A stretch of 64,000 nucleotides of DNA. Source: Dehalococcoides mccartyi 195 (GTDB lineage: Bacteria; Chloroflexota; Dehalococcoidia; Dehalococcoidales; Dehalococcoidaceae). The DNA is taken from assembly GCF_000011905.1 (NCBI RefSeq), contig NC_002936.3, positions 186,001 through 250,000 on the forward strand. Direction: 5' to 3'. Shown in pieces: positions 8,508 through 17,434 of the stretch. Both the position numbers and the translations under genes were made by a program. Within the stretch, counting starts at the first letter, position 1, and each line of letters starts with the position of its first letter. Under the pieces are notes generated by a model that was given only the letters and a program-made list of their open reading frames with translations, was not told where the DNA came from and searched no databases.

Positions 8508-9740
8508 ATGAACCAAAAGGCTGTATTTATTGACCGTGACGGCACAATTGTAGAAGACGTGCCGTATTGCAATTCCCCTAGAAAGATACGCTTGCTGGAA
8601 GGGGCGGGCAAAGCTATTAGACGATTGAATGACCAGGGCTTCCTGGTCATTTTGATTACAAACCAGTCCGGGGTTGCCAGAGGCTATTTTTCGGAAGAGA
8701 CTTTAGGCGAAATCCACAACAAGCTCAAAGAAGATTTGGGCTATTTCGGTGCTCATTTGGATGATATTTTTTACTGTCCGCATCACCCTGCCCAGAGTTG
8801 CACCTGCCGTAAACCGGCCACCGGCCTTATTGACCAGGCAGTTGCAAAATACGGCCTGGATATCAGCGGTTCATACTTTATAGGTGACCGGCTGATAGAT
8901 ATTCAGGCGGCCAACCGTTCAGGCTGCCAGGCGGTGCTGGTGCCGTATACTTTGCCCGAAACAGATTATTTTAAGCTGGAAATTTCTGTTGACAGCCGCC
9001 CCTCTTTTCTGGCAGGTGATATTTCAGCCGCGGTGGATTGGGTGCTGGCGGATGCACTGGGCAAGGCGTCTGTTTCGGTAGTTATACCCACCCTGAATGA
9101 AGAAAAAAATATCTGCAGTGTTCTGCCCCGCTTAAGGTGCGTGCCGGGTATTGCCGAAGTTATTTTGGTGGACGGCAGGTCTACTGATAAAACTGTTGAA
9201 AATGCCCTGCGGCTATGGCCGGAAATAAAGGTCATAAATCAGCCTGGCCGGGGTAAGGGTGATGCCATGCGGGCGGGTTTTGAAGCTGCTTGCGGGGATA
9301 TAGTGGTTACTCTGGATGCAGACGGGTCACTGGCTCCGGAGGAGATTCCCTGCTATGTGGGGCCTCTGTTTGACGGGTATCAGATGGTCAAAGGTTCGCG
9401 CTTCTGCCGGGGCGGTGGCACTTCGGATATGCCGCTCTTCCGCCGTTTTGGCAATTTTGTCTTTACCAAAATGGCTAATCTGGTGTGCGGCTGCCGTTAT
9501 ACAGACCTGGTTTACGGTTACCATGCCTTCCGCCGCCAGATACTGGGAAGCCTGTGTTTGAAAAGTGACGGGTTTGAGATAGATACCGAAATGTATATCC
9601 GGGCCACCCGCAAGGGCTTGAAAGTAAAGGAAGTACCCAGCTACGAAGCAAAAAGGCTGGAAGGGGCGGGTAAACTCCGCAGTTTCCATGATGGCGCCCG
9701 CATCTTGCGGACTATACTGCGGGAGAGCGTTAATGGCTGA
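8508..9740 (+). CDS. GmhB-like HAD phosphatase fused to GT2 glycosyltransferase
   Basis: A 410-residue two-domain protein. Residues 1-175 are a HAD-IIIA phosphatase of the D-glycero-D-manno-heptose-1,7-bisphosphate 7-phosphatase type: FIDRDGT (nucleophile D9 and D11), ITNQSGVARG, the Zn-binding CPHHPAQSCTCRKP loop, and FIGDRLIDIQAA. From about residue 188 a GT2 domain begins (VSVVIPTLNEEKNI, DGRSTDKT, a DAD metal motif), resembling dolichyl-phosphate-sugar synthases. Kinase, nucleotidyltransferase and isomerase partners of heptose synthesis are encoded downstream in the same operon. The fusion joins removal of the 7-phosphate to a sugar-transfer domain. It is the first gene after the promoter. 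Confidence 0.88.
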   Translation: MNQKAVFIDRDGTIVEDVPYCNSPRKIRLLEGAGKAIRRLNDQGFLVILITNQSGVARGYFSEETLGEIHNKLKEDLGYFGAHLDDIFYCPHHPAQSCTCRKPATGLIDQAVAKYGLDISGSYFIGDRLIDIQAANRSGCQAVLVPYTLPETDYFKLEISVDSRPSFLAGDISAAVDWVLADALGKASVSVVIPTLNEEKNICSVLPRLRCVPGIAEVILVDGRSTDKTVENALRLWPEIKVINQPGRGKGDAMRAGFEAACGDIVVTLDADGSLAPEEIPCYVGPLFDGYQMVKGSRFCRGGGTSDMPLFRRFGNFVFTKMANLVCGCRYTDLVYGYHAFRRQILGSLCLKSDGFEIDTEMYIRATRKGLKVKEVPSYEAKRLEGAGKLRSFHDGARILRTILRESVNG

Positions 9741-10728
9741 CCCGTTTATTTCGGTAGTGGTTTCAGCATACAGCATGGAGCGTTATACCGACCTGTTATC
9801 CCTCATAGACAGCCTTAAATCCCAGGCTTATACCAATTTTGAAGTAATACTGGTTATTGAAAAATCCAGCCAGCTTTTTTCCAACCTGAACCGCTGTCTT
9901 TCGCAGCACCCTTACAGCCGTAATTTCAAGCTCTTTTTCAATGACGGTCTGCCGGGGCTGGCCAGTGCCCGCAACCTGGGGGTGGAGAAGTCACAGGGGG
10001 AAATAATAGCTTTTATAGATGATGATGCGGCCGCTTCACCGGAGTGGCTTGGCTGTATCGCCTGCTGTTTTAGGGAGGATAAAAAAATCATAGGGCTTAC
10101 CGGCCCGGCCTTGCCCTGGTGGGAACACCCCGGACTCAGCTGGTTTCCGGCGGAGTTTAACTGGGTCATAAGCACTATGCCCTGCCTTCCCCGCAGCCGC
10201 GGCTATATCAGAAACGCCTGGGGAACCAATATGGCTTTTCGGCGGCAGGCTTTCAGTAACGGGCAGGGCTTTGATACCGAACTGGGCGCTAAGGGCGGGG
10301 GTAAAAAGGGCAAGTCAGAACTGGTGGGTGAGGATACCGAATTTTGCCTGCGTATCTGCCGGCAAAGCGGCCTGAATATCCTTTACGCACCCGAAGTAAA
10401 AGTTATGCACCGGGTATACCGTTACCGGCTGAAGCCGGGTTTTATTGCCAAGAGGGCTTATTGGGAAGGGTATACCAAGGCGGTTTTTAAATACAGGCTG
10501 GGCAAAGAAACAAGCGGGGCAGGGGTTTTATCTGAAGAACTGGGTTTGCTTAGGCGGATTTTTCTCCGTCTGCTTCCCCTCAGCTTGCTAAATCTGCCTC
10601 TCAAACCCCGCCGGTCTGCTTTAACTATTCTGACCACCTTAAATATTCTGGGTTCTACCGGCTGGGGTTATATACGCGGAATGGCCTCAGCCAGATTTAT
10701 ATCAGTCAAGGAGGCGGTAAATGCCTGA
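9733..10728 (+). CDS. GT2 family glycosyltransferase
   Basis: A 331-residue GT-A glycosyltransferase: FISVVVSAYSMERY at the N-terminus, GLASARNLGVEKSQGEIIAFIDDDA with the metal-binding DDD, then GTNMAFRR and GEDTEFCLRI, which place the catalytic base. The ATG overlaps the previous gene by eight bases, and the next gene also overlaps by eight, so translation is coupled. The C-terminus has a hydrophobic stretch (LLPLSLLNLPL), possibly for membrane association. Donor and acceptor are unknown; the context suggests assembly of a surface glycan. Confidence 0.87.
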   Translation: MADPFISVVVSAYSMERYTDLLSLIDSLKSQAYTNFEVILVIEKSSQLFSNLNRCLSQHPYSRNFKLFFNDGLPGLASARNLGVEKSQGEIIAFIDDDAAASPEWLGCIACCFREDKKIIGLTGPALPWWEHPGLSWFPAEFNWVISTMPCLPRSRGYIRNAWGTNMAFRRQAFSNGQGFDTELGAKGGGKKGKSELVGEDTEFCLRICRQSGLNILYAPEVKVMHRVYRYRLKPGFIAKRAYWEGYTKAVFKYRLGKETSGAGVLSEELGLLRRIFLRLLPLSLLNLPLKPRRSALTILTTLNILGSTGWGYIRGMASARFISVKEAVNA

Positions 10729-11659
10729 AGTGTTAGTCACCGGCGGGTGCGGTTTTATCGGCAGTCATCTGGTAGATGCCCTGCTGTCACAGGGATTTAA
10801 GGTAAGGGTAATGGACAACCTTTCAAACGGTTCACTCGAAAACCTTAAGTGCGGCCAAAGGGATAAACTGGAAATAATAAACGGAAACCTTACGGACAAA
10901 TTTCTGCTGGATTCAGCCGTAAAAGGCTGCGAAACGGTATTTCACCTGGCTGCCCATGCCAATGTCCAGAATAGCGCCAAAGATACCGGCATAGACCTTG
11001 AGAATAATACTCTGGCTACCCATAACCTGCTGGAAGCCATGCGCCGAAACCGGGTGGACAGGCTGGTATTTGCTTCCAGTGCGGCGGTGTACGGGGAGAG
11101 CGGTCTGACGGTACTGGATGAGGATTACGGGCCGCTTTTGCCTATTTCCCTGTATGGTGCCAGCAAACTGGCAGGCGAAGGGCTGATAAGTGCTTACAGC
11201 CATCTCTACGGGCTGAAAGCCACCATGTTCCGCTTTGCCAATATTGTGGGCAGCAGACGGCACAGCGGGGTGATATATGATTTTGTCAGCCGTCTTCGCC
11301 AGAACCCGTCCAGTCTGTTAGTGCTGGGTGACGGAAGCCAGAGCAAGCCTTATCTGCACGTTAGTGACTGTGTTGCCGGTATGTTGCTGGGGTTTGAAAA
11401 ATCAACCAAAAATTTGGGTTTATATAATCTGGGTACGCCTGATTCGGTGGCAGTCAGGGATATTGCCTGTCTGGTCGCCTCGGAAATGGGGCTTAAGAAT
11501 GTTTGCTACAGCTATAGCGGTGGGGAACGCGGCTGGCAGGGGGATGCCCCTCAGGTACGCTTTGATATCAGCCGTATCCGCACTTTGGGCTTTAAACCTA
11601 AGTTTACTTCACTTCAAGCCGTCAAACTGGCAATCAAAGAAACTCTGAAGGAGATTTGA
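10721..11659 (+). CDS. Extended SDR NAD-dependent sugar epimerase/dehydratase
   Basis: A 312-residue nucleotide-sugar short-chain dehydrogenase. It has the NAD-binding VTGGCGFIGSHLVDALL at residues 5-21, the catalytic Ser in FASSAAVYGESG, and YGASK with the Tyr/Lys pair. The C-terminal half has FRFANIVGSRRHSGV and a YLHVSDCV segment like UDP-glucose 4-epimerases. The precise reaction (4-epimerisation, or modification of a nucleotide-heptose) cannot be read from sequence alone. It sits between a glycosyltransferase and the heptose nucleotidyltransferase, overlapping the former by eight bases. Confidence 0.86.
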   Translation: MPEVLVTGGCGFIGSHLVDALLSQGFKVRVMDNLSNGSLENLKCGQRDKLEIINGNLTDKFLLDSAVKGCETVFHLAAHANVQNSAKDTGIDLENNTLATHNLLEAMRRNRVDRLVFASSAAVYGESGLTVLDEDYGPLLPISLYGASKLAGEGLISAYSHLYGLKATMFRFANIVGSRRHSGVIYDFVSRLRQNPSSLLVLGDGSQSKPYLHVSDCVAGMLLGFEKSTKNLGLYNLGTPDSVAVRDIACLVASEMGLKNVCYSYSGGERGWQGDAPQVRFDISRIRTLGFKPKFTSLQAVKLAIKETLKEI

Positions 11660-11661
11660 CT

Positions 11662-12372
11662 ATGCAGGCGGTAATACTTTGCGGCGGTTTGGCTACCAGA
11701 CTAAGACCCATAACTGAAAACATTCCCAAGTGTCTTTTGCCCATGGCCGGGCGTCCTTTTCTGCACCACCAGTTTCGCTTGCTGAAATCACAGGGCTTTG
11801 ACCGGGTGGTTTTGTGCATAGGCCATCTGGGTGAAATGGTCAAAGATTGTTTCGGGTCGGGAGATGAATACGGCCTTAAGCTGGCCTACAGTCAGGAAAC
11901 CGAAAAACTGCTGGGTACGGCCGGGGCTTTGAAAAATGCCGAAGATTACCTGGAAGAAGAGTTTTTTGTAATAAACGGGGATACCTATCTGGATATGGAT
12001 TACCGGCAGGCCTGGCAGACCTATTCTCAAAATAATTGTGATGCCCTTATGACAGTTTATGATAACAGGCATGGGCGTATAAATGCCCGCAATGACGTGG
12101 CACTGGATGAAAATATGCTGGTCAGCTGTTATGAAAAAGACAGCCACCTGCCGGAACTGAAGTTTGTAAATGCCGGGGCTCTTATTCTCCGGAAGAGCCT
12201 GTTTGCCACCCTGGAAAAGGACAAACCTTATTCGCTGGAGAGGGCTATTCTGCCGGTGCTGGCTCACAACCAGCGGATGCTGGCCTATCCGGTAAAGGAA
12301 TGTTTCTATGATGTGGGTACGGTAGAGGGCATATATACCTTTTGCAACTATCTGGAGAACCAGCCGGTATGA
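11662..12372 (+). CDS. Sugar-1-phosphate nucleotidyltransferase (HddC-like)
   Basis: A 236-residue nucleotidyltransferase with the N-terminal signature AVILCGGLATRLRPITENIPKCLLPMAGRPF, a metal-binding NGDTYLDMD segment and FVNAGALIL. By position between heptose kinase, phosphatase and isomerase genes it most likely makes GDP- or ADP-D-glycero-D-manno-heptose; the base specificity is not evident. AAGGAG at 11648-11653 is eight bases from ATG 11662, which sets the start; an in-frame TTG at 11656 is too close. It overlaps the next gene by four bases (ATGA). Confidence 0.85.
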   Translation: MQAVILCGGLATRLRPITENIPKCLLPMAGRPFLHHQFRLLKSQGFDRVVLCIGHLGEMVKDCFGSGDEYGLKLAYSQETEKLLGTAGALKNAEDYLEEEFFVINGDTYLDMDYRQAWQTYSQNNCDALMTVYDNRHGRINARNDVALDENMLVSCYEKDSHLPELKFVNAGALILRKSLFATLEKDKPYSLERAILPVLAHNQRMLAYPVKECFYDVGTVEGIYTFCNYLENQPV

Positions 12373-13346
12373 TTATCAGCCGTACACCATTCCGGATAAG
12401 CTTTGCGGGGGGCGGCACAGACCTTAAGGCTTTTTATTCCCTTAAAGCAGGTGAGGTGGTAAGCACCGCCATAAATAAATACATGTATATTACGGTCAAC
12501 AAACGTTTTGACAGCACTATCCGGGTCAGTTACTCGTCCACCGAAATAGTAAATACGGTTGATGAAATATGCCATCCCATTGTCAGGGAGGCGTTGAAAC
12601 TTACCGGTATAAGCGGGGGGATAGAGATTGTCTCTATAGCGGATATACCTGCCGGTACCGGGCTGGGTTCGTCCAGCACTTTTACGGTCGGTCTGTTAAA
12701 TGCCCTTTATGCTTATCAGGGTAAACTCCTTTCGGCTGAAGAACTGGCCAGACAGGCCTGCCGGATAGAGATAGACTGCCTGAAAGAGCCTATCGGCAAG
12801 CAGGACCAGTATATTGCCGCTTACGGGGGCATATGCTATTTCCGGTTTGAAGCTGACGAATATGTGGGGGTTTCACCCCTGCCGCTTAAGGCGGAGCTTA
12901 AAGCAAACTTAAATAAAAGTCTGCTCCTTTTCTATACCGGTTCTTGCCGTCAGGCAGGCAGTATTCTGGCTGAACAGCAGTCCAATACCACCCGCCCGGC
13001 TAATTTTAAGAATTTAACCTGCCTTACCAGACTGGCCGCTTCTTGCCGGGAGTGCCTTCTTGACCATGCTTTGCCGGAGGACATGGGGAATATTTTACAT
13101 AAAGGATGGCTGGCCAAGAAGAATCTAAGCAGCGGTATTTCAAACCCGTATATAGACCAGTGTTACCAGTCTGCATTAAGTGCCGGTGCTTACGGGGGCA
13201 AGCTTTTGGGAGCGGGCGGGGGCGGCTTTTTGCTGGTCTGCGCCCCGCCCAAGAGCCATGATTCCGTACGCCGGGCGCTTTCAGATTTGCCGCAGGTGGA
13301 TTTTGAGTTTGAACCTGAGGGCAGCAAGATAATTTATGTTTTGTAA
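12369..13346 (+). CDS. hddA: GHMP kinase, D-glycero-D-manno-heptose 7-phosphate kinase type
   Basis: A 325-residue GHMP-superfamily kinase. The N-terminus has the HddA-like RTPFRISFAGGGTDL, the ATP loop is PAGTGLGSSSTFTVGLLNAL, and the C-terminal glycine motif is GGKLLGAGGGGFLL. HddA phosphorylates heptose 7-phosphate at C1; the neighbouring GmhA-like isomerase and GmhB-like phosphatase supply the flanking steps. The related fucokinases and galactokinases are less likely given this context and the TPFRISFAGGGTD motif. The start ATG overlaps the previous stop. Confidence 0.85.
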   Translation: MIISRTPFRISFAGGGTDLKAFYSLKAGEVVSTAINKYMYITVNKRFDSTIRVSYSSTEIVNTVDEICHPIVREALKLTGISGGIEIVSIADIPAGTGLGSSSTFTVGLLNALYAYQGKLLSAEELARQACRIEIDCLKEPIGKQDQYIAAYGGICYFRFEADEYVGVSPLPLKAELKANLNKSLLLFYTGSCRQAGSILAEQQSNTTRPANFKNLTCLTRLAASCRECLLDHALPEDMGNILHKGWLAKKNLSSGISNPYIDQCYQSALSAGAYGGKLLGAGGGGFLLVCAPPKSHDSVRRALSDLPQVDFEFEPEGSKIIYVL

Positions 13347-13373
13347 ATTTCAGAATGCAAATGGAGGTAAATT

Positions 13374-14024
13374 ATGATTATCAGCAAGCCGGATGTTGCC
13401 AACGGCAAAGGGCACAAGCCCGAATTACCGGAAACCAGTCTTGTAAGCGATATGGACTGTTTGTTCCGTGAGTACCTGGGGGGTCTAAGCCATTGTCTGG
13501 AAGAGCTGGCTGCCCAGGATATCAGCGGGGTAGCGGAGCTGATTTATCAAGCTTATAGCCGCCGCCGCCAGATATTTATTGTGGGCAACGGGGGAAGCGC
13601 CTTTACTGCTTCGCATATGGCCCGTGATTTGCGGATAGGCACAGCCCTCCGGGGTAAACCCCGCCTGCGCACCTGCAGCCTGGCTGACAATGTGGCTTTT
13701 ATCACTTCTCTGGCTAATGATGTTAATTATGAGTCTATCTTTACGGAGCAGCTTATCGGCCAGATAGAGCCGGGAGACGTGCTGATAGCTATCAGCTGTT
13801 CGGGCAATTCGGCCAATGTGGTACGGGCGGTGGAATACGCCAATGAATGCGGTGCCTCTACGGTGGGGCTGACCGGTTTCGGCGGGGGAAAGCTGCTTGA
13901 GCTTTGTGACCGCTGCATAGTCCTTTCCAGCTGTGATTACGGGCAGGTGGAAGATGTGCACCTGAGCCTTGGGCATATCTTTTCCTGTATGGTAAAGGCC
14001 CGCATAGAAAAAGAAACTGTCTAG
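13374..14024 (+). CDS. gmhA: Phosphoheptose isomerase (SIS domain)
   Basis: Converts sedoheptulose 7-phosphate to D-glycero-D-manno-heptose 7-phosphate. The 216-residue protein has a GmhA-type SIS domain: FIVGNGGSAFTASHMARDL, AISCSGNSANVVRAVEYA, LTGFGGGKL, and the metal-site C-terminus QVEDVHLSLGHIF. An N-terminal extension of about 20 residues precedes the helical region. The ATG has GGAGG at the right distance. It completes the heptose set isomerase, kinase, phosphatase, nucleotidyltransferase within 8508-14024. Confidence 0.9.
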   Translation: MIISKPDVANGKGHKPELPETSLVSDMDCLFREYLGGLSHCLEELAAQDISGVAELIYQAYSRRRQIFIVGNGGSAFTASHMARDLRIGTALRGKPRLRTCSLADNVAFITSLANDVNYESIFTEQLIGQIEPGDVLIAISCSGNSANVVRAVEYANECGASTVGLTGFGGGKLLELCDRCIVLSSCDYGQVEDVHLSLGHIFSCMVKARIEKETV

Positions 14025-14050
14025 TTCGGGGATTAGCCTTGGAAAATATA

Positions 14051-14962
14051 ATGAGCCTTTCGGTAGTAATTTGTACCCGAAACAGTGCTTCTACTATAAA
14101 AGACTGTCTGGATTCGCTTATGCCTGCTTACCGCAGCAGTCTTATCCGGGAAATTATCATAGTGGACGCCCAAAGCACGGATGCAACCTGCCATATAGCC
14201 GGGGATTATCCGGTAAGGATATATTTTGAACCCGGCAAAGGGGTTTATTTCGGTTACCAGTATGCCCTGGGCATAGCTTCCGGGGAATACGTGCTTTTTC
14301 TGGACAGTGATGCCTATCTGGATAATACCAGCCTGACCAGCGTTCTTAATACATTTACCGACCCGGAAATAGGCTTGGTGGGTGTATATTCCTTCAGCCC
14401 GGACAAAAGCCGCCTGGGCAGGTGTGCCGGGCAGTGGTGGGACTACCACCGCATGCGTCTTTTAGCCCATTCCAGCTCTTCACTATTCGGGCGCTTGTAT
14501 CACCGGGTAGTGGGTTTTGGGGCGGTCTATACCAGCGGCCCGTGTTTTATAGCCAGCCGCCAGTGTCTGGAAGCAACCGGCGGTTTTGCTCCCGAATTAT
14601 ACCTGTATTATCTGCACCCGAAACTGGCCTATCCCGGTGATATTATGCTTTCAAAACGGGCTGTTAATGCCGGGTACAAGGCGGTTTGGGCAAACTGCGG
14701 GCGGGTTGGGCATTACCCTCCGGCAAACGCCTTGGAATTATGGCGTCAGCGGGTCAATTGGGGGCGGGGTGATGCGGCTTATCTAAAGATATGCCGTACT
14801 GGTTTTACTAAAAGGGCTACGTGCGTGCTGTCACGTCTGGGTTCTCCCTTTATGGCTTTGTATCTGGCTTTCAGGTACTGCAACCCGGTTCATTTGTGGT
14901 ATTTGCCGCTGGCTCAGCTGGCCTGGCTGGGCGGCTATTTTAATTTCAGGCTGAAAAGATGA
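14051..14962 (+). CDS. GT2 family glycosyltransferase
   Basis: A 303-residue GT-A glycosyltransferase: LSVVICTRNSASTIKDCLDSL, IIVDAQSTDAT and the DSDA metal motif (LFLDSDAYLDN), followed by a C-terminal hydrophobic pair. TTG 14039, four codons upstream, is an equally possible start; GGGGA precedes it at 14028-14032 while only GGA precedes ATG 14051. The next gene overlaps by four bases. Its donor is unknown; an undecaprenyl-phosphate-sugar or glycan acceptor is likely from context. Confidence 0.85.
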   Translation: MSLSVVICTRNSASTIKDCLDSLMPAYRSSLIREIIIVDAQSTDATCHIAGDYPVRIYFEPGKGVYFGYQYALGIASGEYVLFLDSDAYLDNTSLTSVLNTFTDPEIGLVGVYSFSPDKSRLGRCAGQWWDYHRMRLLAHSSSSLFGRLYHRVVGFGAVYTSGPCFIASRQCLEATGGFAPELYLYYLHPKLAYPGDIMLSKRAVNAGYKAVWANCGRVGHYPPANALELWRQRVNWGRGDAAYLKICRTGFTKRATCVLSRLGSPFMALYLAFRYCNPVHLWYLPLAQLAWLGGYFNFRLKR

Positions 14963-16578
14963 AAAACGAAGCCCTTTTGCTTTCGTTTTCAAAGCTGTTT
15001 GGCATTTTGGCGCTGGTTTTGTGGGGTTTTAGCCTGGCGGGAAGCACTTTCAGCCCTGACACAGAAAATATACTTAAGCCGCCGCTGCTTCTTTTTGTCT
15101 TGGCGGTGGCATCTTTATGTATAGGGTCGGCATTTCTCTGGAAAATGCGCACCCCGCAAACCCGTTTATTGTGTTTATATACCTTTATAATGTTGATTAT
15201 GCTCTGGCTCAGCCCGGTTATTCTGCAGTCCAGCCCGGTCTCTGCCCAGTGGACATATGGCATTTATTACCCCAATACCCAGTTTATCAGCCAGACCGGC
15301 GGTATAGACCCGGCCGCCTATACCTTTCATAACTGGCCGGGGTTTTTTATACTTGATTATAGTTTGTCTGCGGTATCTGGTACTTCCTGTCTGGATTTTC
15401 TGGCTTTTTACGGGCCTTTCCTTATGCAGATATTGATGTTTGTTCCGCTGTACTGTTTATTTAAGAATATTATCCCCAATCCCAATCACCGTTTTGCGGC
15501 TATCTGGGTGTTTTATCTGGCAAACTGGGTAGCCCAGATTTATTTTGTGCCTCAGGGGGTAGGGGTTTTCTTTTTGATTTGCCTTTTGGCCCTTATCACC
15601 AGCCCCGGTTTTTCCCTTGCCCAGGGAAATGCCGTTTCCCACCGGGTAGTGGTTATTCTGGTGCTGGCGGCACTTACGGTAACTCATTTGCTGACCTCGG
15701 TGGCAGCTTTGCTGTGTGTGGCGGCTTTAATCCTAAGCCGTCTGGTAAAGGGGTTTAATCTGGGTATTCTGGCAATAGTAATGGTGGGCTGCTGGACTAT
15801 TTACGGGGCGGCCACTCAGTTTGATTCCCAATTGCCGGAGTTTGTTAACCGGGCTTTTGAGCTTGAAAACCTTTTCCAGTTCAGCTCCGCAGGCAGCGGT
15901 GGGGAAGCGGGAGCGGCATTCCTGCAAATATCTCAGGTAAGATTTATCTTTTCAGGCTTATTTGCCGGTCTGGCGGTTTTGGGGGTGCTTTTATCCCTCA
16001 AATACCGTCACCGTTTTGATTTCCCCCTGCTGGCTCTGGAAGGGGTGGCAGCGGTGATTTTATGCAGTATGCTTTACGGTTCGGAATTCTGGACGCGGGC
16101 ATTTCTGTTTTCGCTGGTGCCCATTGCGTATTTTACGGTTAAACTGCTGCGTAACCGCCTGACTACCCTTATAATGGTGGCCGTTTTATTGGTGGCTATT
16201 CCCGGGCATCTGCTGGCTCACTACGGGGCAGTATCTGATATGGTCAGCCGTTTTGATGTATCTGCCTGGCAATACCTGGAAAACTATACTCAGCGGGGCT
16301 ATATAAGCGGGGGTATCAGCTATATAAAACCTGACTATCTGAATCTTTCGCTGAAAAAACTAAACTGGCAGGATGGTTTGCTGGTCGGGCAGGACTATAC
16401 AGGCCGTTATCCCCAGTACCTGCAAATAGGCAGGAGTACCGATGTGGACTGGGTTTATTACTATGGGGACAGCCAGCATGTGCCTGCTCTGGAAACTGTG
16501 CTTGAAGATTCGCCTGGGTATGGGCTTATCTACCAGAACCGGGAGATGAATATTTACTTTAATCAGGGGGCCAACTGA
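14959..16578 (+). CDS. Polytopic membrane protein of the glycan locus
   Basis: A 539-residue protein with about 12 hydrophobic helices over residues 10-410 and a soluble C-terminal tail of roughly 120 residues. The first extracytoplasmic loop contains TYGIYYPNTQFISQTGGIDPAAY, which recalls GT-C oligosaccharyltransferases or dolichyl-phosphate-mannose-dependent transferases, but no DxD/EXD motif stands out clearly. A glycan polymerase (Wzy-like) or GT-C transferase is plausible; neither is proven. It sits between two GT2 genes with ATGA and one-base junctions. Confidence 0.7.
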   Translation: MKNEALLLSFSKLFGILALVLWGFSLAGSTFSPDTENILKPPLLLFVLAVASLCIGSAFLWKMRTPQTRLLCLYTFIMLIMLWLSPVILQSSPVSAQWTYGIYYPNTQFISQTGGIDPAAYTFHNWPGFFILDYSLSAVSGTSCLDFLAFYGPFLMQILMFVPLYCLFKNIIPNPNHRFAAIWVFYLANWVAQIYFVPQGVGVFFLICLLALITSPGFSLAQGNAVSHRVVVILVLAALTVTHLLTSVAALLCVAALILSRLVKGFNLGILAIVMVGCWTIYGAATQFDSQLPEFVNRAFELENLFQFSSAGSGGEAGAAFLQISQVRFIFSGLFAGLAVLGVLLSLKYRHRFDFPLLALEGVAAVILCSMLYGSEFWTRAFLFSLVPIAYFTVKLLRNRLTTLIMVAVLLVAIPGHLLAHYGAVSDMVSRFDVSAWQYLENYTQRGYISGGISYIKPDYLNLSLKKLNWQDGLLVGQDYTGRYPQYLQIGRSTDVDWVYYYGDSQHVPALETVLEDSPGYGLIYQNREMNIYFNQGAN

Positions 16579-16579
16579 A

Positions 16580-17434
16580 TTGGAAGACAGCCTGCCTTTG
16601 TCTGTAATAGTTTGTGCCAGAAATGCTGAAAAGACTATCAGCCTCTGCCTGGAGAGCATCCGTATGAATAACCCTTGGGAGATAATACTGGTGGACGGAA
16701 ACTCCACTGATAAAACAGTTGCGCTGGCGGCCGGTTTTACCCGGAATATCTTAAGTGACCAGGGCAGGGGAACCAGCTTTGCCCACCAGATAGGCTCAGA
16801 AATAGCCAGTCAGGATTACATAATGTTTGTAGATGCTGATGTGGAACTGCCGCCTGAAGCTTTCAGCCGGATGTTTGCTGAACTGAAAAAATCCGGACTT
16901 GAGGGCATATATGCCCAGACCGAAGGGGCAGGGCGGGGAAATTTCTGGGAGAAAGCGGCATCGGACTTTCTTTCCTGCCGCCCCAGTCCGGCCGGTATCT
17001 GGTTCGGGGCAGGGCTGGTTAAGCGTGAGATAGTCCTCAAGTACGGCTTTGATTCATTTATAAGCCCAGGTGATGACGTAGATTTTAACCGCCGTGCCCT
17101 AAGCGGCGGCTGCGTATTTGGTGTTTCGGCGGTACAGGTCAAACATCACCACCGCACTACTTTTCAAAATGTGGTCCGCCAGTATATCTGGTACGGCAAG
17201 GGGCGTTCACGCCTGGCCTGGAAAAACGGCTTGCTTATCCTGCGTTTTTGGCCGCCTTTCCCGGCTGTGTATGGTCTGGTTTATTCGCTGGGGCATTTCA
17301 AGTTCCGTCCGCTATCTCTCCATCTTTTGGCACTGGTATTTCAAAGCTGGGGTATGATATGCGGACTAGCTGAGCTGGTTTTCAGCCCCCCGCCGGACCG
17401 GCCGCCCCGGCCTTGCTGGAAGTGGGGTATCTGA
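16580..17434 (+). CDS. GT2 family glycosyltransferase
   Basis: A 284-residue GT-A glycosyltransferase starting at TTG, with GGGGG nine bases upstream. Motifs: LSVIVCARNAEKTISLCL, ILVDGNSTDKT, FVDADVELP (metal site), and SPGDDVDFNRR before the catalytic-base region. A C-terminal hydrophobic segment (FPAVYGLVYSLG) could contact the membrane. It resembles the GT2 at 14051 in length and motif spacing, so the two may be an old duplication. The stop overlaps the next start (TGATG). Confidence 0.84.
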   Translation: MEDSLPLSVIVCARNAEKTISLCLESIRMNNPWEIILVDGNSTDKTVALAAGFTRNILSDQGRGTSFAHQIGSEIASQDYIMFVDADVELPPEAFSRMFAELKKSGLEGIYAQTEGAGRGNFWEKAASDFLSCRPSPAGIWFGAGLVKREIVLKYGFDSFISPGDDVDFNRRALSGGCVFGVSAVQVKHHHRTTFQNVVRQYIWYGKGRSRLAWKNGLLILRFWPPFPAVYGLVYSLGHFKFRPLSLHLLALVFQSWGMICGLAELVFSPPPDRPPRPCWKWGI

